Source of the DNA: Nymphaea colorata
Lineage: Eukaryota; Streptophyta; Magnoliopsida; Nymphaeales; Nymphaeaceae
Assembly (NCBI RefSeq): GCF_008831285.2
Contig: NC_045140.1
Span: 30,258,810 to 30,272,958, forward strand
Direction: 5' to 3'
DNA: 14,149 bases
The position numbers and the translations under genes were made by a program. The notes beneath the pieces were generated by a model. It had not been told where the DNA came from. It was given only the letters and a program-made list of their open reading frames with translations, and did no database searches. Positions 8,186 to 14,149 of this stretch are shown here, piece after piece. Every line of letters begins with the position of its first letter. Position 1 is the first letter of the stretch.

Positions 8186-9049
8186 TGTTAGGACCACTCC
8201 TGCTAGAACTAGAATTTCCTAACCAAGAGCGACCTACCTTCCCAGGTCTCTTGAGTGCTACTCAAAAACCGAAAATTCCTAAGACAATTAATTACAACAC
8301 TTCTACCCGGCCGGACAGACCCCGGCGCAAAAACCCTTAGGACAGAAGATTCAGGTGCGGAATACCCTTATTCCCAAATCCTAACTACGGGCAGACCTAA
8401 GACAAACACTACAAGGGTTGACGCGGCTTTTACAATCGTAAGCGATACAAGAATTCACTCGTCTCACTCAACAAACCACTCAACCAAACACAAAGACGAA
8501 CGAGCAAACCACGCCCAACAATAAGCAAATGGGTACGGTCGGCTCCTTGTGGTCGTGTCTCGGGCAGCTGGCCCTTGAGGTACCACGGCAGGGAGCTAGG
8601 CCGAAGCCTTGGGCTAAAACAATAACTAAAACAAACTAAATGGAATCCTAAAACCGAAAGCACAACACCCTCCCCGGAATCTACAAGTGAGCTAAGGTGT
8701 TACCGGCCAAGGGCTAGCCTTGGCTGAGCCGGAACAACCGCGGGGTGAAGACCAAACCCCGGGCAATGCAGCAACGGGCCGGCGAGAAGCGCGCGGCCTG
8801 GACAGCCTCCTGCTGTCGGACGAGTAGACAGACGTTGCCTGGAACAGTAGCCTGCTGCCGAGCAAAGACGGTCACGCGAGGAACAGAGACAGCCACCTGC
8901 TGTCGAGAATCACCTCCGGACGCGCGGCCGTGAAGGACACGGGCTAGCTGTCGGATGCGGCCGGCTGACGAGTGGCCGAGAGGACAGCAAACTGCGGTCG
9001 GGCACAGACTGACGGACGAGACCTGACTGTCGAGTGCAGACCTACGGTA
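8186..9049 (-). repeat. 5' LTR of copy A (partial, runs into N gap)
   Basis: The LTR border on the plus strand is TGTTAGGA at 8186, two bases from the primer binding site. The first about 608 bp align with the copy B LTR at 13544-14149 along their whole length, at roughly three quarters identity by eye, with conserved blocks such as CTACCCGGCCGGACA, CCCCGGCGCAAAAA and ATCTACAAG. From about 8800 the sequence turns GC-rich and repetitive. No gene is supportable. At 8667/8668 there is an internal ACA then CCCTCCCC that imitates an LTR end plus polypurine tract, discussed under findings. Confidence 0.85.
8802..9034. repeat. Minisatellite-like GC-rich repeats in the LTR
   Basis: Degenerate copies of an ACAGCCNCCTGCTGTCGAG-like word start at 8802, 8844, 8889, 8937, 8983 and about 9016, mostly 42-48 bp apart. 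Units share the CTGNTGTCGRG core and differ between. The same motif is at 56-74 in the other LTR. The tract runs straight into the N gap. Confidence 0.6.
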
Positions 9050-9149
9050 NNNNNNNNNNNNNNNNNNNNNNNNNNNNNNNNNNNNNNNNNNNNNNNNNNN
9101 NNNNNNNNNNNNNNNNNNNNNNNNNNNNNNNNNNNNNNNNNNNNNNNNN
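9050..9149. other. Assembly gap, exactly 100 N
   Basis: A run of exactly 100 N is a common placeholder for a gap of unknown size. The left side is LTR of copy A and the right side is the integrase core of copy B, so the real distance must be much larger unless the two sides were joined wrongly. Missing at least are the rest of A's 5' LTR, the integrase catalytic core, GPY/F and chromodomain of B, and B's 3' LTR. Confidence 0.98.
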
Positions 9150-9679
9150 TCCATCGTGACGTCGGTCCACGGTTTTGTAGGTACCGGGAGAGGATTCAAA
9201 TGGCCTGGAGGCTTGATTGCCTCATACTTCTCTCGCTGGCACACTAGACACTTCTTTACATAGGCATGTACTTCAGCCTTCATACCTTTCCACCAAAAAC
9301 TGAGCTTTGATGCGGGCTTAGGGTCTTGGCGACCCCTTCATGACTGCGGCTGGAGTGTCATGAAAATGATGCAGGAATTCCTGCTTAAGCTCAGAGATAG
9401 GAGGGACTACTGCCTTGTCCTTCCTATACAAAATGTTTCCCTTGACTGAGTAGAAGGGAATGGAACCCGGGTTTTGCTGGATCGAAGCTTTGATTAGCCT
9501 CAGCAATTCATCACTCTGTTGATCACGTGCTAACCGATCCCAAATATCCGTTTCCACTACTGACAATGTCATCAGTTGTTCTGCCAAGCGGGAAAGTGAA
9601 TCAGCCGCTTTGTTTTCAGGACCCTTTTTATACTCAATTCGAAGTCATACCCCAATAGCTTTGCTAGCCATCTCTGTTG
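9150..9679 (-). pseudogene. Copy B integrase N-terminal part, broken and cut by gap
   Basis: The sequence begins at [14 protein letters not shown] (to about 9646), slips near 9645 (one base lost), continues in the frame 9587-9318 with the region up to the zinc-finger histidine (HFHDTPAA), slips again near 9345, carries a two-base gain near 9318, and resumes at 9283 with MKAEVHAYVKKCLVCQREK. The finger cysteines C-X2-C are present, while the second histidine is out of frame. It ends at the gap just before the first catalytic aspartate. It lies directly after RNase H, as in copy A. Confidence 0.85.
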
Positions 9680-11088
9680 GGTAGGGTTGACACGCGTTGT
9701 TTGAGCATGTACTTTAAACTGTTCTGGTCGGTCCTGACCGTAAATTTGCGTCCTATCAAATATGGACGCCATTTTTCCACTGCCATTACAATAGCGAGTA
9801 GCTCTTTCTCATATGTAGAAAGAGGTTTGGCCCTGCTGGTTAAGGCCTTGGACATGTAGGCAATGGGGTGGTTATCTTGCCCGAGTACTGCACCCACTCC
9901 GACTTCACAAGCGTCTGTTTCGATGGTAAATGTCTTTGTAAAATCGGGTAAGGTTAGAACGGGGGCCGACATTAGAGCTGCCTTCAGCTTCTCGAAGGCG
10001 TCTCTTGACTTCTCAGTCCACGAGAAGGATCCTTTCTTTAACATGTGGGTAAGGGGTTGTGCAATGATTCCGTACCCCTGGATGAATCGTCTGTAATACC
10101 CAGTCAATCCTAGGAAACCTCGCAGACTCTTGAGGTCCTTGGGCAGTGGCCATTTCTCCATGGCTTGCAACTTTTCGGGGTCTGCCCGAACCCCATCTCG
10201 AGACACAATGTGTCCGAGGTATCCTATTGAAGATTGTCCAAAACTGCATTTGGACATCTTCGCGAAGAGATGATGCTCCTTCAATATGTCTAGAGTAATC
10301 TCCAGATGACGTTGATGTTGCTCTTCGTCTTTGCTATAAATGAGAATATCTTCGAAAAATACGAGGATGAAATCTCTGAGGTGTGCTCTGAACACATCAT
10401 TCATGCACCGTTGGAATGTTGCTGGTGCATTCGTTAATCCAAAGGGCATTACTAAAAATTCATAATGCCCGTCGTGTGTTCTGAATGCAGTTTTCAGTAC
10501 ATCTTCGTCAAACATTCGAATTTGATGATATCCGGCTCTGAGATCTATCTTTGAGAAAATAGTGGCGCCGGCCAACTCATCTAGTAGCTCGTCAATGACG
10601 GGTATGGGGTGCCGATCCTTAACGGTCACCTCGTTTAACGCCCTATAATCTATACAGAACCGCCAAGTGTTGTCTTTTTTCTTCACTAATAGGACGGGTG
10701 AAGAAAAAGGGCTGCAACTCGGTCGGATGATGCCGCTTTCGAGCATCTCTTTGACTAGGCGTTCGATTTCCGCCTTCTGGCTGTGCCCATACCGGTATGG
10801 CCTGACGTTGACAGGCTCTGCACCTTGTGCAAGGACGATTCGATGATCGTAAGCCCTTTTTGGTGGTAGGCCTTTGGGCTCATCAAAAATCTCTGGAAAT
10901 CGGTCCAAGACCGATTGAATCATAGGTGGAATTGGTTCTTCCACCTTCTCTTCGGAGAAAGGTACATCCGTTGCCAATGTAAGAACCCAACACGCTGGTT
11001 GGTCATGTTGGATGGACCTTAGTGCTGTTTTGGGACGCGTGGAGCTGGCGAGTCCCTGAATCGTTATCGATTCCTCTTCTCCTTCGGG
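9664..11088 (-). CDS. Copy B reverse transcriptase and RNase H
   Basis: The open frame runs from an ATG at 11148, but homologous coding begins at 11088 after a frame slip from protease; the first 20 codons are out of frame. Counting from 11148, RT spans about 108-300, with the first catalytic aspartate at D202 (SKIDLRAGY) and the palm motif FFEDILIYS at 264-272. The first residue of the catalytic pair is E266 where A and the family have D; D267 is kept. RNase H follows with D412 (TDACEVG), the EKELLA glutamate near 447-449 and D474 (VRTDQNSL). The ORF stops at 9664 after a one-base loss at about 9680, a site shared with copy A. This is the longest intact RT-RNase H in the window, but E266 probably lowers or abolishes activity. 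Confidence 0.9.
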   Translation of the reverse strand, partial: PEGEEESITIQGLASSTRPKTALRSIQHDQPACWVLTLATDVPFSEEKVEEPIPPMIQSVLDRFPEIFDEPKGLPPKRAYDHRIVLAQGAEPVNVRPYRYGHSQKAEIERLVKEMLESGIIRPSCSPFSSPVLLVKKKDNTWRFCIDYRALNEVTVKDRHPIPVIDELLDELAGATIFSKIDLRAGYHQIRMFDEDVLKTAFRTHDGHYEFLVMPFGLTNAPATFQRCMNDVFRAHLRDFILVFFEDILIYSKDEEQHQRHLEITLDILKEHHLFAKMSKCSFGQSSIGYLGHIVSRDGVRADPEKLQAMEKWPLPKDLKSLRGFLGLTGYYRRFIQGYGIIAQPLTHMLKKGSFSWTEKSRDAFEKLKAALMSAPVLTLPDFTKTFTIETDACEVGVGAVLGQDNHPIAYMSKALTSRAKPLSTYEKELLAIVMAVEKWRPYLIGRKFTVRTDQNSLKYMLKQRVSTLPNRDG

Positions 11089-11417
11089 ATGAAAGTCATA
11101 GAAAAGTTCTTTACATCCCAATGAATATCTTTCCATGTTAGAAACCATGGCATGCCCAGAATTAAGTCGACTCCTTCAAGCGGGATGACGAGGCAGTCCA
11201 CTTTAAAAGTTTTGTTTTTAACGGACACGTCAAGGCCTTTTCCTTCGTGAATGCACTTGAGCCTTAGTCCCCCTCCCACGATGATAGTTTGTGGGTTGCT
11301 CTCGGTGAGAGTGATTCTACACCTTTCAGCGGCTTCCTCAGTAAGGAAGTTGTTGGTGGCTCCGCTGTCGAGCAATATTAAGACCTTTTGGCCATTGATA
11401 CGGCCAAAAACACGCAT
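11064..11417 (-). CDS. Copy B aspartic protease segment
   Basis: From an in-frame methionine (MRVFGRING) the segment carries the active site [10 protein letters not shown] with the aspartate at residue 17, and ILGMPWF towards the end. It is in the same frame as the end of gag (11738-11469) and continuous with it apart from the TAA at 11469, so this methionine is not a true start. The frame slips at about 11083-11086 by one lost base; codons after that are out of frame with the RT that follows. Protease of this class works as a homodimer to cut the polyprotein. Confidence 0.85.
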   Translation of the reverse strand: MRVFGRINGQKVLILLDSGATNNFLTEEAAERCRITLTESNPQTIIVGGGLRLKCIHEGKGLDVSVKNKTFKVDCLVIPLEGVDLILGMPWFLTWKDIHWDVKNFSMTFIPKEKRNR

Positions 11418-11468
11418 GGCGTTTGCCTTATGGGGGTCTTGAATCGAATGAAGAGATTCGACCTCTTC

Positions 11469-13006
11469 TTATTTCTCTTCTTTGGTCGGTGTCTCTTCTT
11501 GATGCGTTTCTTTAGGCTCAATTTTCTTGCCTTTTCTTCTAACTAGGATTTCCTCATCAGACGAGGAGCTTGAGTCTGAACTGGAGGAGGAATCGCTTTC
11601 AGAGCTAGAGCTGGTCTCTGGCTCATCAACCACCACTATGTTGAACAATGCTTTGCATTGGTGGTTTTTGTCCCACTTGCCCTCACATCTTAAACACAGG
11701 CCTTTTTTCCTGTATTCTTCGATTTGTTTGGGGGACAAGTATCGAGTAGGGAGTTCACGGCCGGACGTGGGTTTGGCCTGAACTCGTTCCCTCTGTTGTA
11801 GGGAACCAATTCCCTTCCTTTGTTTTCTTTGAACTTGGTTCGAGAAGCAGAGGAGAAGGAAGGTTTCTTCCTCTGTTTATCAGCCCTGCGAGCCTTTTTC
11901 TCTCGCTTTTCCTCTTTTCTCTCTTCAATCCGCTCTTCATACAGTCGGGCCATAGCGAAGCATTCTTCGAGATGATCGAAACGATGTATCTTCATCTCGC
12001 GTTTGATATCGCTTCTAAGGCCTCCTTTGAATGCTCCAATTAGAGCCTTCTCGGGCCACTGTACCATGCTAGCTAGTCTTTCGAACTGCTTTTGATAGGT
12101 GGGCACGTTCGAAGTTTGGACTAGATTTTTGAGGTCCTCGTCATAATCGATGAACGTGGACTCTCCAAAGTGAAGCTGCAAACTAGCCTTGTACTTTTCT
12201 CAAGTGGGATCGACTGTCTTGTGCTCAAACCAAAGATAGTGGGTGGTCGCTTCGCCAGTCATGTTGGCTGTAGCGATTTCTATCCATTCTTCTTGTGGAA
12301 TACGATGGCACATGAAGAAACGTTCTGCCATGAATAACCACTCTCTGAGGTGCTCTCCGTTGAATTTTGGAAAGTCGTACTTGACAGATGGTGTACGTCT
12401 TTCTTCTAGACGAGGTGGTTCTCTTCGAGTTCTCCTTGGGCGAAGGGGTGATTCATCTTCACCATCAGATAATTCGTACATGGGGTTCTGAAGAGTTTGG
12501 CCTATCCGTGGGCCACGAGGAGTCCTATAGTATTCGCTATAGGGCTCTTGTTGGTACCTGTCTTGTGGGGGACGCATGAGCCTACCCCCTTCTGTGCTTG
12601 TCCCAACGTGAGATATGTTGTTGGGATTTATCTCAGTGTCGGTCTGATAGCCAGGTACTGCTAACAAACCTTTCCCTTTTTGTGCATTCGGACCCTGAGT
12701 GGCCCTTTCCGCGACGATGGCTTGCGTTTGGGTGGTAGACATTTGACGGAACATGGCCCGTATCTCATCCATTTCCTTTTGTCGGTCTGCATTTTGACGA
12801 CGGTCCATTTCTTTCTTTCTCAAGTTCTCTACCTTAGCCATGTCGGTACGCATCTGTAATAATTCTTTTTCTATGCTTAGGATGCGTCCTAAAGCATAGT
12901 CGGGCACTTGGCCTCTTTGAGTTGGCTGAGCCTCTTCGGGGGTGTCATGAGGATTCTCCTCAAGCACGGGCTCATCTGAGTTAACATTCTTTTTTGATTT
13001 TCCCAT
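11469..13006 (-). pseudogene. Copy B gag, broken by two stops and a frameshift
   Basis: The conserved start MGKSKK at 13006 is preferred over the upstream ATG at 13024, because it matches copy A. The coiled-coil-like segment and the Gag core up to YLWFEHKT are present. A TGA at 12200-12202 replaces the TGG (W) codon of copy A. Coding resumes in the same frame ([15 protein letters not shown]) to about 11763, where one C of a CCC run is missing and the frame slips. The next frame carries the zinc knuckle CLRCEGKWDKNHQC and a serine/aspartate-rich linker, then a TAA at 11469-11471 where A has a serine codon. Gag from this copy would be truncated to 268 residues, losing half its core and the knuckle. 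Confidence 0.9.
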
Positions 13007-13529
13007 TTTAACTTTGCAAATCAAAAACTAACCTAGCTGAAATCCAAATACTGACACAACTGCCACTCTTAACACTAATCCTAAACTGCTGACTCTGTCA
13101 CGCTGCCGCTGCCACTGCTTGAGCTGCCGCGCGTGAGTCCTAAGGCAAGGGAGACGGGTTGGCCCGCCTAAAGCCGCGCTACGCCTTAGCGCCTAGGCAA
13201 TCTCACCTCGCTCTCGGCCGGGATTCTAAAAGCCTAAATCGTCACACCCACCTGGTGTCTCGACGACAAACCTCGAGCTTAGCTGCCCTCGGGTGTACGT
13301 TGTGTACAGCCCTACACTTGCTAAAATCGAGCAAGCAAAGCCTAGAACTTACGCAATATAATGCCGAAAGTCGTGGTGCCTACACTCTAATGACGACTCT
13401 GAAAAACCAAAATACCCTGACAAGAAGACCCGAAACTGATACCTCTGAGAATCTGCCGTCTGAAGTACCTTCTGAAGCTGAATTCTGCGTAGGTCGGGTG
13501 CTCAAACTGACAGATCTAGTCTCAAGTTG
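13007..13529 (-). other. Copy B leader between primer binding site and gag
   Basis: The leader is 523 bp against 208 bp in copy A. Its two ends look broadly like A's leader (CCTAAACT near gag; GAAGCTGAAT near the primer site). The middle, about 13090-13400, is GC-rich with no counterpart in A, and contains CTAAGGC/GCCTTAG as an inverted repeat at 13140-13146 and 13183-13189. The plus-strand ORF at 13159-13536 runs over the primer site and is not considered coding. Confidence 0.6.
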
Positions 13530-13541
13530 GCTCTGATACCA
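13530..13541 (-). other. Primer binding site, initiator methionine tRNA type (copy B)
   Basis: The minus strand reads TGGTATCAGAGC, identical to the site in copy A and at the same two-base distance from the LTR end at 13544. It primes minus-strand cDNA synthesis. Confidence 0.96.
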
Positions 13542-13543
13542 AT

Positions 13544-14149
13544 TGTTAGGACTCGTCCTGATTAGGCCAGAATTTCCTAACCAAGATGCTCCTACTGCCA
13601 AGACCGACTTGAGTACTACCTAAAAACCAAAATTCCTAAGTAAAATTTCATACAAATAATCTACCCGGCCGGACAAACCCCGGCGCAAAAATCCCTAGGA
13701 CAGAGTTACACAAGGTTAAGTTTCCCAACCTAACTACGGAGTAACCTACTACCAACAACTACAAGGGTTACAGGCTAGTACAATCGTGAGCGATACAAAA
13801 AAAACACTCTCAACTCACTCACAAACTCACCAAACCATGCAAACCACTCTAATCGGACAAACCACACCCAACGAAAGCAAATGGGTAGGTCTGCTCCTTG
13901 CGACCGTATCTCGGGCAATAAGGCCCTCGAGGTGCCACAGAGAGGAGCTTGGCCGAAGCCCTGGCTAAAACAGCAAATTAAACAAACTAAATGAAATCCT
14001 AATGCAAAAACAGAAATAACACCCTCCCCGAATCTACAAGGGCTAGAGAGCGTTGCCGGCCAAGGCGCTGCCTTGCCTGTGCCGAAAGACCACGGGGCAG
14101 AATTGCCTAGACCCCGGGTATTGCAGCTCACGGGCCGGCGTGAAGCGCG
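13544..14149 (-). repeat. 5' LTR of copy B (partial, cut by window end)
   Basis: The border TGTTAGGA at 13544 sits two bases from the primer binding site. The sequence aligns with 8186 to about 8793 of copy A, including TTGTATCG on the minus strand, the word CCCAACGAAAGCAAA and the CCCTCCCC block at 14022-14029. The window ends just where copy A's LTR enters its GC-rich repeats. No gene is supportable; short open frames on both strands are not conserved with copy A. Confidence 0.85.

Larger units (their letters stand above)
1..9049 (-). mobile_element. Copy A: Ty3/gypsy chromovirus LTR retrotransposon, both LTRs truncated
   Basis: The parts fall in the order expected of a minus-strand Ty3/gypsy element: 3' LTR (to 3060), polypurine tract, coding region, leader, tRNA-iMet primer binding site, 5' LTR (from 8186). 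The coding order is gag, protease, RT, RNase H, integrase, chromodomain, which defines the chromovirus group. The internal region 3061-8185 is 5125 bp, normal for the group. LTR ends read TGTTA in and TAACA out, a 5-bp inverted repeat. The left LTR is cut by the window edge and the right one by an N gap, so target-site duplications cannot be seen. The Gag finger spacing and the RT sequence suggest the Reina clade, but its LTRs are usually short, so clade is uncertain. About seven frame breaks make the copy defective as assembled. Confidence 0.93.
9150..14149 (-). mobile_element. Copy B: second chromovirus copy, 3' end lost in gap
   Basis: This is the same family and orientation as copy A, with closely similar protein sequence across gag, protease, RT, RNase H and early integrase. 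It lacks everything after the first integrase residues, because the assembly gap cuts it at WTDVTM. Its primer binding site and 5' LTR border are intact; the LTR continues past the right edge. Its gag start, protein order and LTR blocks match A, but its leader is about 315 bp longer and its defects are different except one. Confidence 0.92.

Noticed and set aside
8255-8524. 89-codon plus-strand ORF in the copy A 5' LTR
   Set aside because: The aligned copy B LTR does not keep the frame, so it is a chance opening.
13139-13191. Possible tRNA or SINE-like piece in the GC-rich leader of copy B
   Set aside because: There is a 7-bp inverted repeat, but no internal promoter boxes, no T-arm consensus and no cloverleaf could be drawn.
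13159-13536. 125-codon plus-strand ORF over the copy B leader
   Set aside because: It runs through the primer binding site, has no domain, and no counterpart exists in copy A.

Overview
This window is plant repetitive DNA. It holds two copies of one Ty3/gypsy LTR retrotransposon family, both on the minus strand. No host gene, RNA gene or bacterial feature could be supported. The family is a chromovirus: in element order it reads gag with a zinc knuckle, aspartic protease, reverse transcriptase, RNase H, integrase with a GPY/F module, then a chromodomain. The tRNA-iMet primer binding site and the integrase-before-chromodomain order are typical of flowering plants. Motifs in Gag and RT look most like the Reina clade, but that assignment is inference. 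The species cannot be told from the sequence.

Layout, plus coordinates. Positions 1-3060 are best read as the 3' LTR of copy A, cut by the left edge. Positions 3061-3074 hold its polypurine tract. Positions 2799-7963 are its gag-pol, broken by about seven single-base losses, with the last ORF running into the LTR. A short leader and the primer binding site (8172-8183) follow, and the 5' LTR starts at 8186. A gap of exactly 100 N (9050-9149) interrupts that LTR. After the gap, copy B starts abruptly inside integrase (9150) and runs through RNase H, RT, protease and gag (to 13006), a longer leader, a primer binding site (13530-13541) and a 5' LTR (13544 to the right edge). The 3' end of B is missing in the gap.

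Both copies look non-autonomous as assembled. A keeps the RT catalytic DD pair, an intact integrase DD(35)E triad and HHCC finger, but its RT-RNase H is frameshifted. B has a long open RT-RNase H, but its RT motif reads E-D instead of D-D, and its gag carries two stops and a frameshift. Nearly all breaks are one-base deletions, several in short homopolymers, so part of the decay may be assembly error. One frame break, at the RNase H to integrase junction, lies at the same site in both copies.

The LTR appears very long, about 3.7 kb if 1-3060 and 8186-9049 are overlapping parts of one LTR type. It contains a TATA-like promoter, degenerate repeats and a GC-rich minisatellite-like zone. The left edge, the gap and the right edge all fall in or beside that zone. 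A competing reading, with a 480-bp LTR and a tandem array, is given under findings. I saw no sign of a new biological system beyond this retrotransposon family.
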